NCBI GenBank assembly: GCA_028698695.1
Contig: JAQVWB010000076.1
Span: 1 to 8,758, forward strand
Source: Syntrophomonadaceae bacterium
GTDB lineage: Bacteria > Bacillota > Syntrophomonadia > Syntrophomonadales > Syntrophomonadaceae
Length of the DNA stretch: 8,758 bases
Direction: 5' to 3'
The notes under the pieces were generated by a model. It was not told where the DNA came from. It saw nothing but the letters and a program-made list of their open reading frames with translations, and searched no databases. This document shows, one piece after another, positions 1 through 7,340 of the stretch; position 1 is the stretch's first letter; each line of letters opens with the position of its first letter. The position numbers were made by a program, and so were the translations under genes.

Positions 1-42
1 TAACCTTATTTTCATGTTAAGAGTATATAAAACATTAAAGAG

Positions 43-74
43 GAGACTGGACATTTATCCAGTTTCTTTTTTTT
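43..74 (+). terminator. Rho-independent terminator of an upstream gene
   Basis: A 9-bp stem (43-51 with 58-66, one G-U pair, core ACTGGA/TCCAGT) encloses a 6-base loop (CATTTA) and is followed directly by eight T residues (67-74), with more T after one G. This is a standard intrinsic terminator reading rightward. The gene it serves lies left of the window; no coding sequence can be assigned to the first 40 bases. It isolates dpaA from upstream transcription, so dpaA needs the promoter between here and position 170. Confidence 0.85.
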
Positions 75-96
75 GTTTTTATATTCAAAGGATAAG

Positions 97-125
97 CACC
101 CCGTAGCAATAGTGTACATATAATG
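97..125 (+). promoter_or_regulatory. Sigma-K-like promoter for dpaA-dpaB
   Basis: CACC at 97-100 fits the sigma-K -35 element (mACm). After exactly 16 bases comes CATATAATG at 117-125, which matches the sigma-K -10 (CATAnnnTA) at all fixed positions but the last. The start codon at 170 leaves a leader of roughly 35-40 bases. In B. subtilis the orthologous spoVF operon is transcribed by mother-cell sigma-K, so element and context agree. CATATAAT also resembles a sigma-E -10 (CATACANT, 7 of 8), but no sigma-E -35 was found at proper spacing. Confidence 0.55.
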
Positions 126-169
126 CTATTAATTGCAGCAAATGAGCAAAACCCGAAAGGGGGCAAAAG

Positions 170-1084
170 ATGAGCTCGGTTTTATCAGGAGTTAAGATTG
201 CAGTCCTGGGAGGGGATGATCGCGAACTGGTATTGATAACTGAACTGGTCAAAATGGGTGCGACCGTAGGAGTAGTCGGATTTCCCCGGGACAAAATTGC
301 TCACGGTGCTTTTGTTATTAATACTGTAGAAGAAGGTTGTAAAGACGCTGAAGTAGTAATTCTTCCCATGCCGGGTACTAATTCAGAAGGTGTAATCCGG
401 GCAGTTTACGCCAATGATAATCTTTATTTAACTGAACAGACAATTCGCCAAATATCCTCTGAAGCGGTAATAATAATTGGCTCAGCTCGTCCTTTTTTGA
501 AGAAATGGTCAGAAGAATATAATTTTACTTTATTGGAAATAGCGGAAATGGATGAAATAGCAATATTAAATTCCATACCAACTGCGGAGGGAGCCATTCA
601 AATTGCCATGGAGGAAAGCAGAATTACAATTCATGGCAGCAATAGCTGTGTAATTGGATTTGGCAGGGTGGGAATTACCTTGGCCCGAACTCTGAAATCA
701 TTAGGTTCAAATGTTACCGTTGCTGCTAGAAGTCCCGGTCAACTGGCCCGTGCTTTTGAAATGGGATGTAAACATGGCCAATTGCATCAACTTCCCGAAT
801 TATTATCGCAGATTGACTTTGTATATAATACTATTCCCAGCATGACCCTCACCAAAGAAGTACTAACTCATGCCAATCCTGACATTCTAATAATTGACCT
901 GGCCACGCAACCGGGAGGTACCGACTTTGAGGCAGCCAACCAATTGGGATTAAAAGCTATATTGGCACCTGGTTTACCTGGAAAAGTAGCACCCGTCTAT
1001 GCCGGAAAAATTTTAGCACAGGTTATACCCGGATTAATAATTAATGAACTTAGCAAGTCAGACAGAAGCATGCTCTTTGGTTAA
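170..1084 (+). CDS. dpaA: Dipicolinate synthase subunit A (SpoVFA/DpaA)
   Basis: This is the NAD(P)H-binding subunit of dipicolinate synthase, which converts the DapA product (4-hydroxy-tetrahydrodipicolinate) to dipicolinic acid in the mother cell; DPA then fills the spore core. The 304 residues are close to the family length (about 300). An N-terminal Rossmann-like domain begins KIAVLGGDDRE (9-19). The conserved NSIPTAEGAIQIAME stretch is at 134-148, a second Rossmann motif GFGRVG at 163-168, and APGLPGKVAP at 266-275. The ATG has AAAGGGGG at 156-163 with 6-base spacing. dpaB follows after 16 bases in the same transcript. No damage is visible. The call rests on family motifs and on the diagnostic partner gene and synteny. 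Confidence 0.95.
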   Translation: MSSVLSGVKIAVLGGDDRELVLITELVKMGATVGVVGFPRDKIAHGAFVINTVEEGCKDAEVVILPMPGTNSEGVIRAVYANDNLYLTEQTIRQISSEAVIIIGSARPFLKKWSEEYNFTLLEIAEMDEIAILNSIPTAEGAIQIAMEESRITIHGSNSCVIGFGRVGITLARTLKSLGSNVTVAARSPGQLARAFEMGCKHGQLHQLPELLSQIDFVYNTIPSMTLTKEVLTHANPDILIIDLATQPGGTDFEAANQLGLKAILAPGLPGKVAPVYAGKILAQVIPGLIINELSKSDRSMLFG

Positions 1085-1100
1085 AAGGGAGGCGCAGTAA

Positions 1101-1706
1101 ATGACTGAAAGAACAATCGCCCGACTCCACGGTGTAAAAATTGGAGTGGTATTGACTGGTTCACATTGTACTATTGGTGAAGTCGTACCTCAAATTTGCA
1201 CACTTATAGAAGAAGGGGCTGAAGTATTCCCCATATTTTCATATGCGGTGGATCAAACTGATACCCGATTTTATCGGCGAGAGGATTTACGACAAATTAT
1301 GCATGAGATTACCGGTCACAGCATAATTAATACTATTGTAGGGGCTGAACCGATAGGACCTCAGAAATTATTTGATATTGTAATTGTAGCGCCTGCAACT
1401 GGCAATACTATTGCCAAATTAGCTAATGGAATAGTCGATACTCCTTCCCTTATGGCTATAAAAGCACAATTAAGAAACGGGCGTCCTGTAGTTATTGCTA
1501 TTTCAACCAATGATGCGTTAAGTCTCAATGCTCGAAATATTGGCAGTTTACTAAACATGAAGAATATTTATTTTGTTCCATTTCGCCAGGATAATCCGAT
1601 TGAAAAGGCTTATTCTGTTGTTGCCTGTATGGAAAAAATCTGCGATACCGTTTTATTTGCCTTGCGTGGCAAACAAATTCAACCTCTATTACTGGGATCG
1701 GGATAG
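1101..1706 (+). CDS. dpaB: Dipicolinate synthase subunit B (SpoVFB/DpaB), flavoprotein family
   Basis: This is the flavoprotein-fold subunit that acts with DpaA to make spore dipicolinic acid. The 201-residue length is typical. Visible family features are GVVLTGSHCT (15-24) in the first beta-alpha unit, the nucleotide-binding stretch APATGNTIAKLANGIVDTP (97-115), typical of the flavoprotein/phosphopantothenoylcysteine decarboxylase fold, and PFRQDNP (160-166) near the C-terminus. The ATG is preceded by GGGAGG (1087-1092) at 8-base spacing, and the gene begins 16 bases after dpaA, so the two are probably co-transcribed. A strong vegetative-type promoter begins 4 bases past its stop codon. No terminator separates it from asd, so sporulation transcripts probably continue into the lysine genes. 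Confidence 0.95.
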   Translation: MTERTIARLHGVKIGVVLTGSHCTIGEVVPQICTLIEEGAEVFPIFSYAVDQTDTRFYRREDLRQIMHEITGHSIINTIVGAEPIGPQKLFDIVIVAPATGNTIAKLANGIVDTPSLMAIKAQLRNGRPVVIAISTNDALSLNARNIGSLLNMKNIYFVPFRQDNPIEKAYSVVACMEKICDTVLFALRGKQIQPLLLGSG

Positions 1707-1710
1707 TTTA

Positions 1711-1740
1711 TTGAGACCTGGGCAACTGCTGTGCTACAAT
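1711..1740 (+). promoter_or_regulatory. Sigma-A-type extended -10 promoter for asd-dapG-dapA
   Basis: TTGAGA (1711-1716, 5 of 6 to TTGACA) and TACAAT (1735-1740, 5 of 6 to TATAAT) are 18 bases apart, and TGC directly before the -10 supplies an extended -10. Transcription would start near 1747, giving a leader of only about 29 bases before the GTG of asd at 1776; that is too short for a lysine riboswitch. It lies in the 69-base gap after dpaB, where an internal housekeeping promoter is needed if asd is to be expressed outside sporulation. Confidence 0.7.
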
Positions 1741-1775
1741 AATGAGCAGATGTTTACTAGGCAGGAGGTATAATT

Positions 1776-2792
1776 GTGGCACAGGGAATAAAACTGGCAA
1801 TTGTTGGTGCAACCGGAGCAGTAGGTCAGGAAATGATGAGAATATTATGGGAACGAAAATTTCCTGTAAGTGAATTAATTTGTATGGCCGATCCAAAGGA
1901 AGCCGGACAGAAATTAAAATACGGGAATCAGGAAGTAATAGTTAAAGCTGCCCGGGAGGCTGAGTTTGCTAATGCAGACATTGCATTATTTGCAGTTAAT
2001 ACTGAAATTAGTCAGCAGTTGGCCCCGGCAGCAAATCGGCATAATTGTGTAGTAATAGATAATAGTTATGCATATAGACTTGATAAACAGGTGCCGCTGG
2101 TTGTACCGGAAGTAAATCCGGACGACATTGCCAGGCATAAAGGAATAATTTCCAATCCTAATTGTTCAACTATTATTTTAGCAGTAGCAATTAATCCTAT
2201 CCATAAGGCGGCGGGTCTTGAGCGGGTAATAGTATCTACTTATCAAGCTGTTTCCGGAGCAGGAATAGCCGGTTTAAATGAGCTTAAAAAACAGGTTGAG
2301 GCAGTATGCAATAACGAAGAGGTAAAGACTGAGGTATTTCAACACCAGATAGCATTTAATCTCATACCGCATATTGATTCATTTGTTGAGGAACAGTATA
2401 CCAGAGAAGAAATGAAATTGGTGTGGGAAACCCGCAAAATAATGCATGCACCGGAGCTAAAGATAGCAGCTACTGCCGTAAGAGTTCCAGTATACAGAAG
2501 CCACTCGGAATCAGTTAATCTGCAAACTAAAAAACCTTTGTCAGCAGAAGCGGCCAGAAAAATTTTAAGCCAGGCACCGGGGGTAATTGTTCAGGACGAT
2601 CCGGATAATAATATTTATCCTATGCCATTATATACATCAATGAAAGATGAGGTATATGTGGGCAGGATAAGAAAAGACATCTCCTGTGATCAGGGAATTG
2701 TTTTTTGGATTGCAGCCGATCAGATCAGGAAGGGTGCAGCTACCAATGCAATTCAGATTGCAGAAATAGTGGTAAAAGAAAACCTTTATTAA
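1776..2792 (+). CDS. asd: Aspartate-semialdehyde dehydrogenase
   Basis: The enzyme reduces aspartyl-4-phosphate with NADPH to aspartate-4-semialdehyde, the second step of the aspartate pathway to diaminopimelate, lysine, threonine, methionine and dipicolinate; it is cytoplasmic. The 338 residues are normal for the Gram-positive type. GATGAVG (11-17) is the NADP-binding loop. The catalytic cysteine is Cys130 in SNPNCST (126-132). Gln157 lies in STYQAVSGAG (154-163), and Arg236 and His243 (RVPVYRSH) have the seven-residue spacing seen in E. coli Asd (R267/H274). VWETRKI (216-222) and DQIRKGAATNA (315-325) are also conserved. The start is GTG with AGGAGG at 1763-1768; no in-frame ATG fits the N-terminal beta strand better. 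dapG follows after 14 bases. Confidence 0.97.
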   Translation: MAQGIKLAIVGATGAVGQEMMRILWERKFPVSELICMADPKEAGQKLKYGNQEVIVKAAREAEFANADIALFAVNTEISQQLAPAANRHNCVVIDNSYAYRLDKQVPLVVPEVNPDDIARHKGIISNPNCSTIILAVAINPIHKAAGLERVIVSTYQAVSGAGIAGLNELKKQVEAVCNNEEVKTEVFQHQIAFNLIPHIDSFVEEQYTREEMKLVWETRKIMHAPELKIAATAVRVPVYRSHSESVNLQTKKPLSAEAARKILSQAPGVIVQDDPDNNIYPMPLYTSMKDEVYVGRIRKDISCDQGIVFWIAADQIRKGAATNAIQIAEIVVKENLY

Positions 2793-2806
2793 GAAGGTGA
2801 CAATAT

Positions 2807-4036
2807 TTGAGAATAACCGTGCAAAAGTACGGAGGTACCTCTCTATCTACTCCGGAATTAAGAAACCGGGTAGCTGAAATAATTAGTTCTACCCGTGAAC
2901 AAGGTTCACATGTTGTTGTTGTTGTATCAGCTATTGGCAGATCAGGTGAGCCATATGCCACGGATACTTTGCTGAATCTGGTTAAAGCAGTTAATCCGGA
3001 ATCGGCTGTCAGGGAACTGGATATAATCATGTCCTGTGGCGAGATAATCTCCGGGGTGTTATTAGCCAGTCATCTGTCAGCCCAAGGCCTGCCAGCCAGA
3101 TTCTTTACCGGTCAACAAGCGGGTATTATTACTGATGGTCAATATGGCAATGCACATATTCTAATAGTAAAACCAGAAAACATTATAGATTGCCTGGAAA
3201 AGAATATTATTCCTGTTGTGGCTGGATTTCAAGGTTTAGGACAAAATGGAGAGACAGTAACTTTGGGACGAGGGGGAAGTGACACCACTGCCAGTGCGCT
3301 TGCTGCGGCACTTAAGGCAGAAGTAATAGATATATTTACTGATGTTGAAGGGGTAATGACTGCTGACCCCAGAATTGTTTCCAATGCAAGATTGCTGCAT
3401 TCTATCACCTATAATGAAGTATGTCAGTTGGCCAGGGAAGGGGCTAAGGTAGTACACCCCCGGGCGGTGGAAATTGCCATGCATTGCGGAATTCCCCTGC
3501 GAGTAAAGTCAACCTTATCAGAATCCATGGGAACCTTAATTACTAATAATGGCTATGGGATTTCTGATCAGGTTAATACTATTATGGAGCGAATGATAAC
3601 CGGTATTACTTATACTTCCAATATTGCTCAGATTAAAATTAATATTGCCGCCTTGCAGGATAAAAAGGGCGTAGAGTTGAAAATATTTAAATTGTTGGCA
3701 CAGGAAAAAATTAGTGTTGACTTTATTACCCTGCAACCAGATTTGCTTTTATTTACGGTATCAGCTGATACAGCTCCAAGAGCGCAGGCTATTTTAAATA
3801 CCATGTCATTACCTGCTGAACTGGTAATGAATTGTGCCAAAGTAGCTGTGGTTGGAGCAGCGATGACTGGTATCCCTGGGGTTATGGCTCAGGTTATGGA
3901 AGCGCTTACTGAACAGGATATACCTATTCTGCAATGTGGCGATTCCTACACTAATATCTGGTGCCTCGTAGATAAGGAACATATGCAAAACGCAGTAAAG
4001 GCACTACACGATAAATTTGAACTGGGGAAAAAATAA
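2807..4036 (+). CDS. dapG: Aspartate kinase, DapG type
   Basis: The enzyme phosphorylates aspartate with ATP, the committed step of the aspartate pathway. The 409-residue chain has the amino-acid kinase domain first: KYGGTS (7-12), GRGGSDTTA (154-162), FTDVEGVMTADPR (177-189) and HPRA (217-220). Two C-terminal ACT regulatory domains follow (about 266-335 and 345-405). The second ACT contains ILQCGDSYTNIW (374-385), closer to DapG than to the lysine-sensitive LysC type; together with its position between asd and dapA this argues for DapG, which in B. subtilis is feedback-inhibited by meso-diaminopimelate. Effector specificity is inferred, not seen. The start is TTG at 2807, giving MRITVQKYGGTS in the family register, with AAGGTG at 2794-2799. 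dapA follows after 15 bases. Confidence 0.93.
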   Translation: MRITVQKYGGTSLSTPELRNRVAEIISSTREQGSHVVVVVSAIGRSGEPYATDTLLNLVKAVNPESAVRELDIIMSCGEIISGVLLASHLSAQGLPARFFTGQQAGIITDGQYGNAHILIVKPENIIDCLEKNIIPVVAGFQGLGQNGETVTLGRGGSDTTASALAAALKAEVIDIFTDVEGVMTADPRIVSNARLLHSITYNEVCQLAREGAKVVHPRAVEIAMHCGIPLRVKSTLSESMGTLITNNGYGISDQVNTIMERMITGITYTSNIAQIKINIAALQDKKGVELKIFKLLAQEKISVDFITLQPDLLLFTVSADTAPRAQAILNTMSLPAELVMNCAKVAVVGAAMTGIPGVMAQVMEALTEQDIPILQCGDSYTNIWCLVDKEHMQNAVKALHDKFELGKK

Positions 4037-4051
4037 TGGTGGTGAATATAT

Positions 4052-4930
4052 ATGGATATGCCAAGGCTTATAACAGCTATGATTACACCTTATGATAATG
4101 AACTTGAAGTTAACTATCAAAAGGCAGCTGAATTGGTTGAACATTTGATTGGAAATGGAAGCGAAGGGATAGTTGTATGCGGAACTACTGGAGAGTCACC
4201 AGTATTGACCAGGGAAGAAAAATTACAGCTGTATTCTGTTGTCAAAGAAACAGCTAATGGAAGAATTCCCATATGGGCAGGTACTGGTTCTAACGACACC
4301 CGTCAAACAGTTGAACTTTCCCGCGAAGCTGAAAAGTTGGGTGTTGATGGTATAATGCTGGTTACTCCCTATTATAATAAACCCAGCCAGCAAGGCTTGT
4401 ATGAACACTTTAAAACTATTGCAGAAGCAGTTGCTCTGCCGGTAATGTTATATAATGTACCAGGCAGAACCAGTTCCAATCTTCAACCGGTTACTGTGGC
4501 ACGGCTGGCAGAAGTGGAAAACATTAAGGCCATTAAAGAAGCCTGCGGGGATATGGATCAAGTCTCAGAGTTAATTCGTTTACTCCAGGACAGGTTAACC
4601 GTATATTCCGGAGATGATTCCATTACCTTGCCTATGATGGCTATTGGTGCTCATGGAATCGTCAGCATTGCCTCGCATATAATTGGCAGGCAAATTAAAA
4701 ACATGATTGAATCGTTTGTAAATGGAGAAACCAGTGAGGCAGCTAAAATACATAGAGATCTCTTCCCGGTATTTAAAGGATTATTTATTACAACTAATCC
4801 GGTGCCATTAAAAGCTGCCCTGAATATAATGGGAATGAAAGTAGGGGGCCTGAGACTTCCGCTGGTTGCGGCAACCACTGATGAGCAGGAAAAGATTAAA
4901 AGTATGCTAACATCCCATGGTATAATTTAA
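4052..4930 (+). CDS. dapA: 4-hydroxy-tetrahydrodipicolinate synthase
   Basis: The enzyme condenses pyruvate with aspartate semialdehyde to 4-hydroxy-tetrahydrodipicolinate, the branch point between diaminopimelate/lysine (through DapB) and spore dipicolinate (through DpaAB, encoded upstream). It is a 292-residue TIM barrel of usual length. Catalytic residues line up with E. coli DapA at +1: Thr45 in GTTGES (44-49), Tyr108 in TPYYNKP (105-111), Tyr134 and Arg139 in YNVPGR (134-139), and Schiff-base Lys162 in IKEACGD (161-167). The late loop GAHGIVSIASH (199-209) is also family-like. The ATG is preceded by a weak site (GGTGGTG, 4038-4044). No terminator follows, so some transcripts may read into the RNase J gene. 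Confidence 0.97.
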   Translation: MDMPRLITAMITPYDNELEVNYQKAAELVEHLIGNGSEGIVVCGTTGESPVLTREEKLQLYSVVKETANGRIPIWAGTGSNDTRQTVELSREAEKLGVDGIMLVTPYYNKPSQQGLYEHFKTIAEAVALPVMLYNVPGRTSSNLQPVTVARLAEVENIKAIKEACGDMDQVSELIRLLQDRLTVYSGDDSITLPMMAIGAHGIVSIASHIIGRQIKNMIESFVNGETSEAAKIHRDLFPVFKGLFITTNPVPLKAALNIMGMKVGGLRLPLVAATTDEQEKIKSMLTSHGII

Positions 4931-4989
4931 TAATATGGTATATGAGGACTTATTAAAAGGACCAAATACCAAACTGACCGTGGGTCAAG

Positions 4990-5018
4990 TTGTAACCGAT
5001 ACTTTAATCGGATATAAT
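4990..5018 (+). promoter_or_regulatory. Sigma-A promoter of the RNase J gene, with inverted repeats
   Basis: TTGTAA (4990-4995, 4 of 6) and a perfect TATAAT (5013-5018) are separated by 17 bases. The start site would be near 5025, leaving a leader of about 46 bases. A perfect inverted repeat, CCGAT (4996-5000) and ATCGG (5007-5011), fills almost the whole spacer. Another, TGACC (4975-4979) and GGTCA (4983-4987), ends 2 bases upstream of the -35. Either could be an operator, but no regulator is identified. The promoter is well supported; the operator roles are inference. Confidence 0.75.
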
Positions 5019-5070
5019 GTATAAGCGGTTTAATGGACGGAAAAAATTTAATAAATAGGGAGGTGACACG

Positions 5071-6732
5071 ATGTCTGATAGTGATCGTCTTCACATTATT
5101 CCCTTGGGCGGTTTGGGGGAAATTGGTAAGAACATGATGGCGATCCGTTACCAGGATAGTATCGTAGTCATTGACGCAGGTTTAATGTTTCCAGAGGATG
5201 AACTTCTGGGCATTGATGTCGTCATTCCAGATATAAGTTACTTGCTGGAGAATCGGGATAAAGTTAAAGCAATTCTATTAACGCATGCTCATGAAGATCA
5301 TGTTGGTGCTCTCCCTTATGTTCTGAAAGAATTAAATGTACCCATATATGGTAGCAGACTTACTTTGGGGATTGTGGAAGAGAAGCTAAAGGAACATCAT
5401 ATTGATGGAACGGATTTTAGAATTGTCCAACCTCGGGACATGGTCAAAATTGAGCAATTTGGGGTAGAATTTATAAGAGTAAGTCATAGTATTCCTGATG
5501 CTATGGCAATTGCTATACATACCCCCGTTGGTATATTATTGCATACTGGTGACATTAAACTTGATCAAACCCCGGTAGACGGTCAAGTTGTAGATTTCAG
5601 GAAATTAGCTGAACTGGGTGAAAACGGTGTCCTGGGTATGATGGGTGACAGCACCAATGCCGATAAACCAGGATTTACTATGTCAGAAAGAGTTGTCGGG
5701 AATACCTTTGAGGAACTATTTGGCAAATGTAATGGCAGAATAATTGTTACCACTTTTGCCTCCAATGTGCATAGAATTCAGCAGGCTGTATCTACTGCGG
5801 AAAAATATGGCCGTAAAGTAGCTATAGTCGGTCGCAGTATGGTTAACAATGTTAAAATTGCTTCGCAACTTGGTTACATGACCATAGGATCCAACACTTT
5901 GATAGAAATGGAAGATATCAGTAAATATCCGCCGGATAAAATCGTGATTGTCACAACCGGTTCCCAGGGGGAGCCTATGTCTGCTCTTACGAAAATGGCT
6001 ACCGCAGACCACCGATGGGTAGGAATTGAATCAGGAGACACTGTAATTATTTCAGCGACTCCTATACCTGGAAATGAAAAGCTGGTAGCCAAAACCGTTG
6101 ATCTGCTTTTCAAGCAGGGAGCTGAGGTAATATATGAACGCGGAATTGGTGTGCATGTTTCCGGTCATGCTGCTCAGGAAGAACTTAAAATAATTTTAAA
6201 TCTAATTCGACCCAAGTACTTTATTCCAGTTCATGGTGAATACCGTCATTTGATGAAACATGCCAAATTAGCAGAAAGCCTTGGTATCCCCAGATCAAGG
6301 ATATTTGTTGCTGAAAATGGTCAGGTAATCGAAGTCAGCGTTAAAAAGGCCGGCGTAACCGGAAAGGTAGCGGCAGGAAAGGTACTGGTAGATGGTCTGG
6401 GAGTTGGGGATGTAGGTAATATAGTACTTCGTGACCGTAAACAATTATCCCAGGATGGGATAATGATAGTAGTTGTAACCATAAACCGCGATACTTCAGA
6501 AGTTGTAGCCGGACCGGATATAGTTACGCGTGGATTTGTATATGTGCGTGAATCTGAGCAACTGATTGAGGATGCCAAAGAAAAAGTTAAAGAGGCCCTT
6601 GATATTTGCGAAAAGAGAAACATCACCGAATGGGCAGTTATGAAATCCCAGGTACGCGATCGTTTGGGCAAGCACTTATATGAAAAAACCGGACGCCGGC
6701 CTATGATATTACCAATTATTATGGAAGTATAA
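5071..6732 (+). CDS. rnj: Ribonuclease J
   Basis: This is a metallo-beta-lactamase/beta-CASP ribonuclease with 5'-to-3' exonuclease and endonuclease activity, central to mRNA decay and RNA maturation in Firmicutes. The 553 residues match RNase J1 (about 555). The metal-binding motif THAHEDH (71-77) is complete, with further ligands in RVSHS (His139), HTGD (158-161, Asp161), SGHA (His366) and PVHGEYRH (386-393, His388). GDSTNA (192-197) marks the beta-CASP boundary, and the C-terminal domain spans about 450-553. It occupies the position of B. subtilis rnjB, but the intact HxHxDH motif shows an active enzyme. The ATG has GGGAGGTGA at 5058-5066, almost fully complementary to the 16S rRNA tail, at 4-base spacing. 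It has its own promoter and a strong terminator. Confidence 0.97.
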   Translation: MSDSDRLHIIPLGGLGEIGKNMMAIRYQDSIVVIDAGLMFPEDELLGIDVVIPDISYLLENRDKVKAILLTHAHEDHVGALPYVLKELNVPIYGSRLTLGIVEEKLKEHHIDGTDFRIVQPRDMVKIEQFGVEFIRVSHSIPDAMAIAIHTPVGILLHTGDIKLDQTPVDGQVVDFRKLAELGENGVLGMMGDSTNADKPGFTMSERVVGNTFEELFGKCNGRIIVTTFASNVHRIQQAVSTAEKYGRKVAIVGRSMVNNVKIASQLGYMTIGSNTLIEMEDISKYPPDKIVIVTTGSQGEPMSALTKMATADHRWVGIESGDTVIISATPIPGNEKLVAKTVDLLFKQGAEVIYERGIGVHVSGHAAQEELKIILNLIRPKYFIPVHGEYRHLMKHAKLAESLGIPRSRIFVAENGQVIEVSVKKAGVTGKVAAGKVLVDGLGVGDVGNIVLRDRKQLSQDGIMIVVVTINRDTSEVVAGPDIVTRGFVYVRESEQLIEDAKEKVKEALDICEKRNITEWAVMKSQVRDRLGKHLYEKTGRRPMILPIIMEV

Positions 6733-6784
6733 ACAGGAAGACTTATTTCCCTGATGGCCAAATGCTAAAGTTAATCTAACCACT

Positions 6785-6815
6785 AACCCCATTCTTATTT
6801 AAGAATGGGGTTTTT
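6785..6815 (+). terminator. Rho-independent terminator of the RNase J gene
   Basis: A perfect 10-bp stem (CCCCATTCTT, 6787-6796, with AAGAATGGGG, 6801-6810) has a 4-base loop and runs into five T residues (6811-6815). Two flanking A-T pairs extend the stem. It lies 52 bases after the stop codon and ends the conserved gene cluster. Confidence 0.93.
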
Positions 6816-6868
6816 ATACGGGATTGTTTATTGAAAGCATTCCGGGCTGCCATTTTTAATAAACGAAA

Positions 6869-6902
6869 GCGGATGCGTGTCCATATATATACGCGCGTCC
6901 GC
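6869..6902. repeat. Long GC-rich hairpin (inverted repeat)
   Basis: GCGGATGCGTGT (6869-6880) pairs with ACGCGCGTCCGC (6891-6902) over 12 bp, two of them G-U on the + strand, around an AT-rich 10-base loop. There is no T-run on the + strand. On the minus strand it is followed by a T-rich but interrupted stretch, so a leftward terminator is possible, though no minus-strand gene is seen. It stands out as GC-rich in AT-rich DNA and could be a REP-like element, a protein site or a structured RNA. Confidence 0.6.
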
Positions 6903-6905
6903 AAC

Positions 6906-6922
6906 CCTAACAAGAAGTTAGG
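6906..6922. repeat. Second small hairpin adjacent to the long hairpin
   Basis: CCTAAC (6906-6911) and GTTAGG (6917-6922) form a perfect 6-bp stem around AAGAA. It starts 4 bases after the preceding hairpin, making a tandem pair about 85 bases upstream of the next start codon. It is not a typical terminator because no T-run follows. Its role is unknown. Confidence 0.5.
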
Positions 6923-7007
6923 AAATTTTCCAGCTCCAGGCACTATCGTCTAGCATTAAAATATAATAAAATAATAACTAATTCAGAATTTTTGAGGAGG
7001 CAAATAA

Positions 7008-7340
7008 ATGGGCGAGAAGAATATTAAAGAAGAAGCCTGCAGTTGTACTCCCCTCCAGACGGAAAAATTAGATCCAATAGAAATATGTATTAATCGGCAA
7101 AGTCGAAACTATATTACAACTGAAGATTTACTTGGCATAATTAATCGCATGGTATTTGACGAAAAACATTCTCTTCAAATATACAATATGTTTTCCGAAG
7201 TACCTGTGCAGATGATTATGAAATTATTTTTAAACCATCAAATTGGCGAGGCCGTTTTTAAAGAATATTACATGAAATACATTCAACCCATACATCCAAA
7301 TAAAGAATTGGAGGAAATGTTGGCTTATGTATCTATTTAA
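7008..7340 (+). CDS. Unrecognised 110-residue protein, partner of the nucleotidyltransferase
   Basis: I do not recognise this protein. It has a polar N-terminal stretch with a close cysteine pair (Cys11, Cys13, within ACSCTP) that looks unstructured. From about residue 37 to the end the sequence suggests several amphipathic helices (EDLLGIINRMVF, VQMIMKLFL, EAVFKEYYMKYI). There is no signal peptide or membrane segment. The ATG has a strong GAGGAGG at 6994-7000 with 7-base spacing, so it is very likely translated. A TATAAT lies at 6962-6967, without a convincing -35. Its last 14 bases overlap the downstream AbiEii-like gene. The position matches that of antitoxins in two-gene nucleotidyltransferase systems, but no winged-helix AbiEi signature is visible, so an antitoxin role is only inference from context. 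Confidence 0.8.
   Translation: MGEKNIKEEACSCTPLQTEKLDPIEICINRQSRNYITTEDLLGIINRMVFDEKHSLQIYNMFSEVPVQMIMKLFLNHQIGEAVFKEYYMKYIQPIHPNKELEEMLAYVSI

Noticed and set aside
1573..1773. 66-residue + strand frame overlapping the dpaB end
   Set aside because: It begins inside dpaB in another frame, lacks an RBS, and covers the internal promoter; no recognisable protein.
1707..1775. Lysine riboswitch or other aspartate-pathway leader before asd
   Set aside because: The predicted leader from the internal promoter is only about 29 bases, far too short for an L-box, and no terminator-like structure is present.
6321..6761. 146-residue minus-strand open frame
   Set aside because: It lies antisense over the well-supported 3' half of the RNase J gene, its Ser/Thr-rich translation shows no family motif, and no RBS was seen. 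It is a shadow frame.
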